Below are positions 1-8,168 of a DNA stretch of 64,000 nucleotides, in pieces. Origin of the DNA: Nitrospira sp. (GTDB lineage Bacteria; Nitrospirota; Nitrospiria; Nitrospirales; Nitrospiraceae). Every line of letters begins with the position of its first letter. Positions within the stretch are counted from its first letter, which is position 1. The stretch covers positions 205,001-269,000 of the forward strand of contig CP126121.1 in assembly GCA_030123625.1 (NCBI GenBank). Reading direction: 5' to 3'. Made by a program: the position numbers and the translations under genes. The notes beneath the pieces were generated by a model that was not told the origin of the DNA, did not search any database, and was given only the letters and a program-made list of their open reading frames with translations.

Positions 1-367
1 GACCGACGACGGGACGATCAAGATTTTTTCACGCATCGACTCGCCCGGCCATTACCAACCCCTGCGCGGACCGGAGCACACATTTCGCGGTATCGCCTTC
101 GGCGGACCGAATAGCATCAGCAAAGTAGAGTTGAGCTTTGATGCAGGCCGCACCTGGAACGAGTGTCGGATCGAGCCCCCCATGTCGCCCTATTCTTGGG
201 TGATGTGGAGTTACACCTGGCGACCTCCAACGCCTGGGAAGTTTCAAACCGTCGTGCGCGCCATCGATACGGCGGGCCAACTCCAAATTGCCGAAATCGT
301 CCGCCCGCAACCAGCCGGCGCAAGCGGGTACCACACGATCATTTCGGAAGTAGAATCAATCGGCTGA
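1..367 (+). CDS. C-terminal part of a sulfite-oxidase-like Mo-cofactor protein (partial)
   Basis: The gene enters from the left edge and reads in frame from base 2 to a TGA at 365-367. The visible ~121 residues match the immunoglobulin-like Mo-co oxidoreductase dimerisation domain of sulfite-oxidase family proteins: 'FRGIAFGG' followed by 'KVELSFDAGRTWNEC', then 'WVMWSYTWRPPTPG' and a final strand 'VVRAIDTAGQ'. The molybdopterin-binding part must lie upstream, outside the window. A second protein of the wider superfamily is encoded at 19227-20720. The redox substrate cannot be judged from this fragment. Confidence 0.8.
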   Translation, partial: TDDGTIKIFSRIDSPGHYQPLRGPEHTFRGIAFGGPNSISKVELSFDAGRTWNECRIEPPMSPYSWVMWSYTWRPPTPGKFQTVVRAIDTAGQLQIAEIVRPQPAGASGYHTIISEVESIG

Positions 368-628
368 TCATTCCCTGAGCTCAGTTAGGCGGATACGGTT
401 CAGCTGATGGATGGGTATAGATTGGGCTACTTCGATCGCAGATAGTTTTATACGTCTTATCTCGGAGTTCGTATATCTCACACCGATTCCCGTTCGCATC
501 GGACGATGCCCCAACATACCGACCCTGTGGCGGGCATAAGGAGAATTTTCCAACGTCGAACAATTGCAACACCCGGTAAGCGCAGTGAGGCACGAGAGAA
601 GTCCGCTACCTCTTACCCATTTTTTCAT
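368..628 (-). CDS. Small putative lipoprotein
   Basis: This 86-residue ORF starts with a classic lipoprotein signal: basic N-terminus (MKKWVRGSG), a short hydrophobic stretch and a lipobox ending LTGC, followed by more cysteines (CCNC). The mature part is basic and has no domain I recognise. It is convergent with and directly abuts the Mo-cofactor gene to its left. No strong ribosome binding site is seen, so the signal sequence is the main support. It could be a chance ORF. Confidence 0.45.
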   Translation of the reverse strand: MKKWVRGSGLLSCLTALTGCCNCSTLENSPYARHRVGMLGHRPMRTGIGVRYTNSEIRRIKLSAIEVAQSIPIHQLNRIRLTELRE

Positions 629-788
629 AGGGCGACCTGTAAATCCCTTGCGCCCACATCTACTCTCTGAAGGTGGGCTTGCTATTGCAGCTCCATTTAC
701 TCATACAGAAGCCATCACGCTATCCTATGGCATTGTCGACTCCCATCGAAAGAACGTAGTAATACAGATAGAAAGCGTGTGAATTCAT

Positions 789-1025
789 TCACTGCAAGAG
801 GGAATCTCTCGCGATCTGATCCTTACGGATCTCGTATTCTTTTTGATCGATCTTCCCAGCTTTGAAATCTTCCTCGACTCGATTCTTTTGACGCTTCAGA
901 TTATATTCATAGCCGCCGCCTGCCGCGCCGGCGCCGAGGACGCCACCCAGTAGGCCGCTCCCGACTGCACCTGAGCACCCCGTCAGCAATGTCAACCCAA
1001 TGATGATCACACATAGATTTTTCAT
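789..1025 (-). CDS. Small glycine-rich lipoprotein
   Basis: A 78-residue protein begins MKNLCVIIIGLTLLTGC, a textbook lipoprotein signal with lipobox LTGC. A glycine zipper (GSGLLGGVLGAGAAGGG) follows, then a charged helical tail (FKAGKIDQKEYEIRKDQIA) resembling the short SHOCT-type helices of small envelope proteins. The start at 1025 has a GGGGG run about five bases upstream; an in-frame ATG four codons earlier (1037) is possible. It is probably inserted in the outer membrane. Function unknown. Confidence 0.65.
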   Translation of the reverse strand: MKNLCVIIIGLTLLTGCSGAVGSGLLGGVLGAGAAGGGYEYNLKRQKNRVEEDFKAGKIDQKEYEIRKDQIARDSLLQ

Positions 1026-1082
1026 ACACACCCCCATGGATTAGAGTCGACTCTCTTGCTATGGCAAGACTCCCTAATTCAT

Positions 1083-1591
1083 TTACTGAAACAGGTGGTC
1101 GCTGTAATACCTCGAGTACGAGCAACGATAGACGATCGTAATGCAGACATCGGCCACGTTGAAGATGCCGGTTCGGAGGCTGCCAATGCCGACGTTCATG
1201 AAATCGATGACACGCCCATCGTGAAGCAGGCGATCCAAGAGGTTGCCTATGCCTCCGCTGAGGACGAAGCTCCAGGCAATGGCGGAAAGCGGCGGTATCT
1301 GTTTGTCGACGAACAGAAAAATTGTCAACCCGATAAGCCAGAGTGCAGGGAACACTTGGAAGAAAATGATTCGCAGCCACTCGGAAAGCCCGCTGCCGAG
1401 ACTCAAGAAGGCGCCCGTGTTCTCGGCATACTCCAGACGAACGGTATCGTGGAACCACGATCGAGGAAGGTCAAAGGCTAGGTATTGTTGAGCAACATCT
1501 TTGGTAAGCTGACCGCAGCCGACACAGCCATGAGCAGGAGAAGAATCAACACATCTCGTTTGCATCGTACAGTTAAGAGCCTTCCGCTCAT
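1083..1591 (-). pseudogene. lspA: Signal peptidase II gene disrupted by two apparent frameshifts
   Basis: Prolipoprotein signal peptidase removes lipoprotein signal peptides in the inner membrane. The central part is clear: 'QLTKDVAQQYLAF', 'YAENTGAFLSLG', 'GGIGNLLDRLLHDGRVIDF' and 'FNVADVCITI', including both expected catalytic Asp residues. The hydrophobic first helix (MSGRLLTVRCKRDVLILLLL) lies in another frame and joins near 1515-1520, where one base appears to be missing before QLTK. After FNVADVCITI (near 1130) the frame again loses hydrophobicity, while a neighbouring frame continues 'LSLLVLEVLQR', a plausible last helix. Two indels in about 400 bases point to a decayed copy or to sequencing errors. 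An intact lspA would be expected elsewhere because lipoproteins are numerous here. Confidence 0.7.
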
Positions 1592-1664
1592 ACCGGCTTT
1601 CAAGGAGATGCGCCAACAGGTTTCATCACCGGCGCTTGCATGCTGGTTACATCCCACATGAGCA

Positions 1665-1898
1665 TCAAGACGACTGGTCCTTGCGCGGACGTCCGACAGG
1701 CAACTTTCCCTTTCTCTTCTTGAAACGCTTTCCTTTTTCCAGTTTCTTGAGCGTGGATAAAATCGCGGATTCGACGACACCGGTCAGCGTCAGTGTGGGA
1801 CTCCAGTAGACGACGGTTCGCAATCGCTCGACCATATCAGCAGAAAGAGACAGCGTGACTCTTTCCTTACGTTTCGTGGTCTGCTGCTTTTGTTTCAT
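1665..1898 (-). CDS. Small ribbon-helix-helix protein with AT-hook-like tail
   Basis: The start at 1898 is supported by AAGGAG eight bases upstream. The 77-residue product begins with a basic stretch (MKQKQQTTKRKER). A beta-strand plus two helices typical of ribbon-helix-helix repressors follow (VTLSLSADMVERLRTVVYWS, then TGVVESAILSTLKKLEK). The C-terminus is very basic and contains GRPRK, the core of an AT-hook that binds the minor groove of AT-rich DNA. It is probably a DNA-binding regulator or antitoxin-like protein. No toxin partner is visible beside it. The family fold is inferred from pattern only. Confidence 0.65.
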   Translation of the reverse strand: MKQKQQTTKRKERVTLSLSADMVERLRTVVYWSPTLTLTGVVESAILSTLKKLEKGKRFKKRKGKLPVGRPRKDQSS

Positions 1899-2156
1899 GT
1901 GATCATCTCCTTCACAAGGTGCTGCTTCCTGCATTTACCACTTATGCTTGCATATCATGCTGCATTCGTACACGCAAGTGGACTTTGCGGGACGACCCCG
2001 TTTTGAGTCTGCGGCCAAGGCAGCTCACGCAAGAAGATCCTCTGTTTGTCGATAGAAATCATCAACGTAGAGAAGATTCTTTGAGATGTCGGGCAGATTG
2101 CCCCACATGAAACGGCTCCGGATCCAGTGGAGGAAATTTCCTGCCTGCTTCACGAA

Positions 2157-2705
2157 TCAAAATCCGATGCCGAATCCACCGCCGCCACCTACTCTGCCGC
2201 CTGTACCACCTCCGATTCCAATCGAAAATCGGGGATACGGGTAGGCATATCCATAGGATTGAGCCGGCCATGTGTGCAGATATTTCACGATCACGACAGG
2301 ATATCGATACTCCACATCGTCGAGGTGCTCGACCTTTGCCTTCGACAGTTCTCCAACAATCGTCATCTTTGTCCCTTCGGCAATGGTCGCGGGGTCGAGA
2401 AACTCCTGCTGGATCGCGAGGAATCGGCCCTGCGATTGTTGGCGGTTGGAAATCGGTCTCTCTCCCTTATCGAGCGGCAATTGCAGAAGCTCGATCTGTG
2501 TTCCATCCTTCAATCGTTTTGCCTTCAGCACCTCGCCGCCCAATACCACGATCTTGCCCTGGTATGAATCAGGGGCGGCAACAACTTCACCAAACGGGAT
2601 CGTTCGGTCGACCAGAGGCTCTAATTCTTCGGGAATCACTCGTTGTGAGGAGCAGGCTGCCGTCAGAACCAACACCCACCACAAGTTGAACGCCAAGAGA
2701 CGCAT
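2157..2705 (-). CDS. slp: Slp-family outer membrane lipoprotein
   Basis: A 182-residue lipoprotein with a signal ending in LTAAC. The body matches the Slp family: 'IPEELEPLVDRTIPFGEV', 'PDSYQGKIVVLGGEVL', 'IELLQLPLD', 'RPISNRQQSQGRFLA', 'FLDPATIAEGTKMTIVGE' and 'YRYPVVIVKYLHTWP', in the family order. The C-terminus adds a Gly-rich tail (GIGGGTGGRVGGGGGFGIGF). Slp proteins sit in the outer membrane and are starvation or stationary-phase induced in enterobacteria; the role here is unknown. ATG at 2705 is chosen over an in-frame GTG at 2711. Confidence 0.85.
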   Translation of the reverse strand: MRLLAFNLWWVLVLTAACSSQRVIPEELEPLVDRTIPFGEVVAAPDSYQGKIVVLGGEVLKAKRLKDGTQIELLQLPLDKGERPISNRQQSQGRFLAIQQEFLDPATIAEGTKMTIVGELSKAKVEHLDDVEYRYPVVIVKYLHTWPAQSYGYAYPYPRFSIGIGGGTGGRVGGGGGFGIGF

Positions 2706-2875
2706 GTTCACACTATAGCGCGATAGATGTACCGTTTCTACACAGCAATACTCGTAGAGGTCGACCTAGGGTCTTTCCCACTATGCTTTCTTCAGCTATG
2801 ATGCAGAGTCGCGTGAGATCTCGAAGACGCATCCATTCATCGACACCATATCCGCTTCCGCGCAGAGAGGCGATC

Positions 2876-3532
2876 ATGTTGCGAGTCGTTCCGACAGTCA
2901 TGTTGATGTTCCTGTTATTGGGCCTCTCTTCCTGCGACAAGGCCTATATCGCCACTATGGAGAAGATGGGCTATGCCAAACGCGACATCCTCAGCAGCCG
3001 CGTCAAATCAGCGCGAGACGCTCAGGAAGACGCGAAGAAAGAGATTCAGAGCACGCTGGAGCAATTCGGGAAGGTGGTCTCCTATGATGGAGGAGACCTG
3101 GAAGCCACCTATAAGAAGCTGAGCGGTGAACTGGAGACAAGCGAGGACAGCGCCAAATCCGTCCGGAAACGAATCGCGGACGTCGAAAGCGTGGCCGATG
3201 CCCTCTTTTCAGAGTGGGAAGAAGAACTGGGTCAATACTCGAGCGCCGACCTGCGCCGGAAGAGTCAGGCCAAACTCACCCAAACCAAGGGCCGCTACCG
3301 AGAGATGCTCGCAGCCATGAACCGGGCTGAACAGCGGATTGAACCGGTCCTCAAACCATTGCGTGATCAGGTGCTCTATCTGAAACACAACCTGAATGCG
3401 CGCGCGCTCGCCGCCATCAAGGGAGAACTCGTGAAAGTCGACGCGCAGGTCGACCAACTGGTCAAAGACATGAACCGTTCCATCGCCGAAGCCGACAAGT
3501 TCATTCAGTCGATGGAGAAGGAATCGGACTGA
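2876..3532 (+). CDS. DUF2959-family coiled-coil lipoprotein
   Basis: The start at 2876 follows GAGAGG and gives a 218-residue lipoprotein with signal MLRVVPTVMLMFLLLGLSSC. The mature part is almost entirely charged alpha-helix and opens 'DKAYIATMEKMGYAKRDIL', typical of the DUF2959 family. Long heptad-like runs suggest a coiled coil. It is probably a periplasmic or outer-membrane lipoprotein. Twenty-five bases separate it from the downstream metallopeptidase gene, so the two are probably co-transcribed. No function is established for the family. Confidence 0.8.
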   Translation: MLRVVPTVMLMFLLLGLSSCDKAYIATMEKMGYAKRDILSSRVKSARDAQEDAKKEIQSTLEQFGKVVSYDGGDLEATYKKLSGELETSEDSAKSVRKRIADVESVADALFSEWEEELGQYSSADLRRKSQAKLTQTKGRYREMLAAMNRAEQRIEPVLKPLRDQVLYLKHNLNARALAAIKGELVKVDAQVDQLVKDMNRSIAEADKFIQSMEKESD

Positions 3533-3557
3533 TTGTGCAGCGTGAGGGAGAGCGCCG

Positions 3558-4418
3558 ATGCGTATCGACGATCAACGCGAAAGCGACAACATCGAAGATC
3601 GTCGCGGCATGGGACCGGCCCGCATCGGACGGGGCGGCCTCGGTATCGGCACCATTGTGCTGGCACTCGCCGTCAGTTACTTTACAGGCGTCAATCCCTT
3701 GACCGTGCTGAATCTCCTCACAGGTGTCCAGAGTATGACCGAGGTGTCCGCCCCGACTGAATCCGGCCCGGTCGGCGCCCCTCAAGACAAACTCGGCAAG
3801 TTCGCCTCCGTCGTCCTGGCAGATACCGAAACGACGTGGCGAGACTTACTCGGTCCTCGGTACGAGGACCCCCGCCTTGTCCTCTTTTCCGGTGCCGTGC
3901 AGTCGGCATGCGGTACCACGTCGTCAGCTGTTGGACCGTTCTATTGCCCCAACGATCAGCGGCTCTATTTGGATCTTGCCTTCTTCAATGAAATGGCGCA
4001 TCGTCTGGGAGCGGCGGGTGACTTTGCTCAGGCCTATGTCATCGCCCATGAGGTCGGCCATCACGTGCAAAATCTCCTTGGCGTCGCGGAAAAGGTACAT
4101 CGCCTCCAACGACAAGTATCAGAGGCGGAAGGAAACGCACTTTCGGTCCGAATGGAACTCCAAGCCGATTGTTATGCCGGTGTCTGGGGTCATCATGCCG
4201 ATCGTGAACGGAACTTGATCGAGCCTGGCGATTTCGAAGAAGGGCTCCGTGCAGCGGCGGCCATTGGGGATGATCGCTTACAGAGGATGTCGCGTGGCCA
4301 TGTCCAGCCGGAAAGCTGGACGCATGGGTCGTCTGAGCAGCGAATGACTTGGCTCAAGCGCGGCCTCGAATCCGGCGATCCCGCTGTCTGCAATACGTTC
4401 GACACAAAACGACTATGA
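3558..4418 (+). CDS. ypfJ: YpfJ-family neutral zinc metallopeptidase
   Basis: This 286-residue membrane-anchored protein has the YpfJ/KPN_02809 layout. It opens with 'MRIDDQRESDNIEDRRG', then a TM segment around residues 28-50 (GIGTIVLALAVSYFTG), then a metallopeptidase domain. The zinc site is seen as 'YVIAHEVGHHVQNLLG' (HExxH). 'SVRMELQADCYAGVWGHHA' supplies the downstream acidic ligand and 'DRLQRMSRGHVQPESWTHG' the family C-terminal motif. The upstream sequence has GAGGGAGAG as a binding site. The stop overlaps the next start (ATGA), indicating translational coupling with the FUN14 protein. Substrate unknown. Confidence 0.9.
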   Translation: MRIDDQRESDNIEDRRGMGPARIGRGGLGIGTIVLALAVSYFTGVNPLTVLNLLTGVQSMTEVSAPTESGPVGAPQDKLGKFASVVLADTETTWRDLLGPRYEDPRLVLFSGAVQSACGTTSSAVGPFYCPNDQRLYLDLAFFNEMAHRLGAAGDFAQAYVIAHEVGHHVQNLLGVAEKVHRLQRQVSEAEGNALSVRMELQADCYAGVWGHHADRERNLIEPGDFEEGLRAAAAIGDDRLQRMSRGHVQPESWTHGSSEQRMTWLKRGLESGDPAVCNTFDTKRL

Positions 4419-4861
4419 GCAACATACCCGCTCAACCTCAGAGTGGTTTCTTAGGCAAGACGTTGGGCACACTCGCGTCTGACCCCCCGTGGGCGGCCAA
4501 ATCGTTTCTCGCCGCCGGCGCGACGACTGTCGCCGGAATCGGCGCTTGGCTCACCGACATGATGTCGCCGGCCCTCGCCCGTGGAGGGGCCAGTTTCTTG
4601 GGAGGATTCTTACTCGGCTGGGCATTCCGGAAGACCGTCAAACTCGCTCTGATCATCGCCGGCTCATTGCTGGTGCTCATTGCCGTCCTTAAAACTACCG
4701 GCTGGGTTCATTTGGATTGGACCTTGATCCAAGCGGATGTGAATCGGACTCTTGACTGGGCTCGCGGCAAAGCCCAGGGTCTCAAAGAAGTGCTGGCGGG
4801 ATACTTACCCGCAGCCGGCGCCGCCGGCGCCGGAGCATTTTTCGGATTTCGGAAGAAATAG
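4415..4861 (+). CDS. FUN14-domain membrane protein
   Basis: A 148-residue protein whose start overlaps the preceding stop by four bases. The FUN14-like core is 'GGASFLGGFLLGWAFRKTVK' followed by a TM helix 'LALIIAGSLLVLIAVLKTTG' and 'WVHLDWTLIQADVNR'. An alanine/glycine-rich C-terminal hydrophobic stretch ends in a basic tail (FFGFRKK). The bacterial role of these small inner-membrane proteins is unknown. Coupling to the YpfJ peptidase suggests they act together or are co-regulated. Confidence 0.8.
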   Translation: MSNIPAQPQSGFLGKTLGTLASDPPWAAKSFLAAGATTVAGIGAWLTDMMSPALARGGASFLGGFLLGWAFRKTVKLALIIAGSLLVLIAVLKTTGWVHLDWTLIQADVNRTLDWARGKAQGLKEVLAGYLPAAGAAGAGAFFGFRKK

Positions 4862-5039
4862 CCCGCCATTACCAGCAATCAGGCTTGGCTGCCTGTCCTT
4901 CCCGCGTAACATCCGCACCTTCACTTCCTCGCTGAATCGCCATCGTACTAGCGCGACAGTTCGTGTGCGTTTCCACAGTGTCCCCATCGTCTACTTCCGT
5001 CTCTTGTAAAACCGGCGCACGCCCATGGTGCTGCTCTCC

Positions 5040-8000
5040 TCACCTCAAACGTCTTCGTCTGCTTACAACCCACGCCGCCGCGCCGCCGAGCAGCAGGGCG
5101 CCTGCTCCCAAAAGTACCGCCGCATCTTTTCGTGTAAAGGACGCATGAAAGGCGGGCGGGTTGACGTAACGATGCTCGGGATACTCCCATCCCGGCACGC
5201 CGGGGCCGACCCGCTGCCCGTCGCGAAACGCCATCTGCAGCGCCTGAGCAAGATGCAGACCGTGCCGGTCGGTGTTCTGCAAGATCTGCTCACGGCAACT
5301 GAACCCGTCTGCGAGAATCAAGGTGTCTTTCGGCGCTTCGCGTACCGCGGGCAGCAGCACCAGCTCACCGACCTTTATCGACACGTCGTAGTGATCGCCG
5401 TCCTTGAATCCGAACGAGCCGGCCATGCCGCAGCATCCTGAATCGAGGATCTGGAAATTCAGGCCCATGCGCTTGAGCACCTTTTGCTCCGCGCTCATTC
5501 CCATGACCGCCTTTTGATGGCAATGGCCATGGACGATCGCCTTCCGAGACAGTTGAGGCAATTCAATGTGCGGAGCCTTGGATTCGAGAAACTCCGCCAA
5601 CGTCATCGTCTGAGCCTTCAATCGTTTGGCATCCTCGCTCTGCGGATACAAATCGACCAACTCGTCGCGGAAGGCCGCCACGCAGCTCGGCTCCAGACCG
5701 ATGATCGGCGTGCCCGCCTCGATCTCCTCGTGCAGTGTTTCCAGGATCTGCCGCCACATGGATTTCGCCAGATCGAGCATGCCGAAATCGTACAGCGGCC
5801 GTCCGCAACAGAGAGAACGGCTCGGAATCGTGACGTGAAAGCCGGCGGCCTCCAACACCTCGACGGCCGCCACGGCAGTCTCCGGAAAGAAAAAGTTATT
5901 GAACGTGTCCGGCCATAGAATGACTTTCGGCCGCCCCACGTTGCATGCCGCCCGGTGGCGAAACCATTCGGTAAATGTCCGGCTGGCGAAGGGCGGCATT
6001 TGCCGATGGACCGAGATCCCTCCCATGGTTTTGACGGCATTGCTGATTCCCGGCGTTTGCGTAATAAAATTCGCGATGCCGGGCATGAGCGAAGCGAGCC
6101 GCGACCACCAATAGATGAGGCCCATCGAATAGGCATGCATCGGGCGCAAACGGCCCGCATAGTAGTGCGAAAGAAACTCGGCCTTGTACGTCGCCATATC
6201 GACGTTCACCGGACAATCGTGCTTGCACCCCTTGCAGGCCAGGCAGAGATGCAACGCATCATGGACGGCCTCCTCCCGCCATCCGTCTTTGAGCGGGTTG
6301 CCTTCCAGCATTTCCCACAGCAGTCGCGCTCGCCCCCGAGTCGAATGCATTTCCTCGCGCGTAACCCGATAGCTGGGGCACATTGTCCCTTGCTCCCCAC
6401 GACGGCACTCGCCCACCCCGACGCAGCGCAGAGTCGCTCGGGCAAAACTCCCCTGATCTTCAACGTATGAAAAATGCGTTTTGGTCGAGGGCGGATTGTA
6501 GTCAGCCCCCAAGCGGAGATTCTCGTCCACTCGGTAGGGATCCACGATCTTGTGAGGGTTCATCTTGCCTTGTGGATCCCAGATGGTTTTGAATTCGCGG
6601 AACGCTTCGACGAGCTCATTGCCGAACATCTTCGGCAGAAATTCGGCGCGGGACTGGCCGTCTCCGTGCTCTCCCGATAACGACCCTCCATGGCTTACGA
6701 CCAGATCGGCCGCCTCGCCGATGAACGAGCGGAATTTCTCGACTCCGTCTTTCGTCTTCAAGTCGAAGTCGATTCGCGTATGGACGCAGCCTTGTCCGAA
6801 ATGGCCGTATAGGGCGCAGTCATAATGATATTTTTCGAATAGAGCGCGGAGATCACGTAAATATTGGCCCAGCTTTTCCGGCGGCACGGCCGAATCCTCC
6901 CAACCTTCCCAAGTATCCGGTCTTCCGGGTACACGGGCAGTGGCACCGAGCCCGGACTTTCGGGTTTCCCAGACGATTTTTTCGTGTTCCGGATCGTCGT
7001 ACAGTTTGATGCTCGGCGCATTCGGATGGCGCTTGAGGGCGCTGATCATTCGATTCGCCTGCTCGTCCGCTTCTTCGGTCGTCTCACCGCCGAACTCCAC
7101 TAAGAGCCATCCCTGCCCATCCGGCAGGATCTTGACGTCTTGCGGGTGCTTGCCTTTCAGCTTGATGTTTTCGACCAACACATGATCCATGCCCTCCAAC
7201 CCGATGGGATGATATTCCAGGATTTGAGGCACATGATCGCCGGCATGATAGACATCCGGATAGCCCAGCAATACCGTGGTGCGCTTCGGCGGGCTGTACA
7301 CGAGTTTGACCGTCGCCTCCAACACGGTCACGCAGGTCCCCTCCGTTCCGACCAATGCTTTGGCCACATCGAAGCCGTGCTCGGGGAGAAGCTGTTGAAG
7401 GTTATACCCGGATACTCGCCTGGGGATTTTCGGATAGCGTTCCCTGATCAAATCCGCATATCGGTTCCGCAGGGCCTTCAGCTTTCCATAAATCTCTCCC
7501 CGTCGGCCGCCCTCTCCGATAATGCGTTCCAGCTCCTGTTCACTGGTCTTGCCGACACGCATGCGCAGACCGTCGTACGTGAGGATATCCAGTTCTTCCG
7601 TATTCTCTTCGGTCTTGCCGCCCATCAGGGCATGGACGCCACAGGAATTGTTGCCGATCATGCCGCCCAATGTGCAGTGGTTGTGCGTCGAGGGATCGGG
7701 CGCAAAGGTCAGATGGTGCTTCTCCGCGGCATTTCTCAACACGTCGAGGACCAGGCCCGGCTGGACCCGCGCCCGCTTGTTCTGAGGATCCAGCTCGAGA
7801 ATATGATGGAGGTACTTGGACATATCCATGACGACGGCGACATTGCAGATCTGCCCGGCCAGGCTCGTCCCGCCACCTCGAGAGAGGACCGGAGCCCCGT
7901 ACCGGCGGCACGCGGTCACCGTTTGAATCACATCTTCGATGCTTTTGGGGAGAACGACACCGATCGGCACCTGGCGATAATTGGCGCCGCCCGCTGCATA

Positions 8001-8150
8001 CAGGGCGCGGCTGCCGTCGTCAAAGCGAACCTCGCCCTTGATGATGTCACGTAGTTCGGCCGCCAACGCCTGTGCATCGACTTGCGCCGTTGTTTTGGTC
8101 GTCCGCCGAGGCGTTCGTCCAATGTCCTTCACCAATTCCTGAACGAGCAT
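5040..8150 (-). CDS. Giant FAD-linked oxidase fused to Fe-S/CCG domains (GlcD-GlcF type)
   Basis: A 1,036-residue oxidoreductase with a strong start (GGAGGAGG before the ATG at 8150). The N-terminal half is a vanillyl-alcohol-oxidase-type FAD domain (APVLSRGGGTSLAG, 'HNCTLGGMIGNNSCG') followed by a GlcD-like C-terminal domain (HFGQGCVHTRIDFD, SGEHGDGQSRAEFLPKMFG). The second half has 4Fe-4S ligands (CRRGEQGTMCP; CLACKGCKHDCPVN) and two CCG-type domains (SLCCGRPLYD; HCHQKAVMG; DSGCCGMAGSFGFKDG). This architecture oxidises 2-hydroxy acids such as D-lactate or glycolate and passes electrons on. The extreme C-terminus ends in one hydrophobic helix and RRRR, suggesting membrane anchoring. It is the last gene of an operon with the enolase-superfamily and TPP enzymes. 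Confidence 0.9.
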   Translation of the reverse strand: MLVQELVKDIGRTPRRTTKTTAQVDAQALAAELRDIIKGEVRFDDGSRALYAAGGANYRQVPIGVVLPKSIEDVIQTVTACRRYGAPVLSRGGGTSLAGQICNVAVVMDMSKYLHHILELDPQNKRARVQPGLVLDVLRNAAEKHHLTFAPDPSTHNHCTLGGMIGNNSCGVHALMGGKTEENTEELDILTYDGLRMRVGKTSEQELERIIGEGGRRGEIYGKLKALRNRYADLIRERYPKIPRRVSGYNLQQLLPEHGFDVAKALVGTEGTCVTVLEATVKLVYSPPKRTTVLLGYPDVYHAGDHVPQILEYHPIGLEGMDHVLVENIKLKGKHPQDVKILPDGQGWLLVEFGGETTEEADEQANRMISALKRHPNAPSIKLYDDPEHEKIVWETRKSGLGATARVPGRPDTWEGWEDSAVPPEKLGQYLRDLRALFEKYHYDCALYGHFGQGCVHTRIDFDLKTKDGVEKFRSFIGEAADLVVSHGGSLSGEHGDGQSRAEFLPKMFGNELVEAFREFKTIWDPQGKMNPHKIVDPYRVDENLRLGADYNPPSTKTHFSYVEDQGSFARATLRCVGVGECRRGEQGTMCPSYRVTREEMHSTRGRARLLWEMLEGNPLKDGWREEAVHDALHLCLACKGCKHDCPVNVDMATYKAEFLSHYYAGRLRPMHAYSMGLIYWWSRLASLMPGIANFITQTPGISNAVKTMGGISVHRQMPPFASRTFTEWFRHRAACNVGRPKVILWPDTFNNFFFPETAVAAVEVLEAAGFHVTIPSRSLCCGRPLYDFGMLDLAKSMWRQILETLHEEIEAGTPIIGLEPSCVAAFRDELVDLYPQSEDAKRLKAQTMTLAEFLESKAPHIELPQLSRKAIVHGHCHQKAVMGMSAEQKVLKRMGLNFQILDSGCCGMAGSFGFKDGDHYDVSIKVGELVLLPAVREAPKDTLILADGFSCREQILQNTDRHGLHLAQALQMAFRDGQRVGPGVPGWEYPEHRYVNPPAFHASFTRKDAAVLLGAGALLLGGAAAWVVSRRRRLR

Positions 8151-8168
8151 AGTCCTCCTCCCTGGATG

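Noticed and set aside
7140-8054. 304-residue plus-strand open frame
   Set aside because: Antisense to the FAD/Fe-S oxidase gene in GC-rich sequence.
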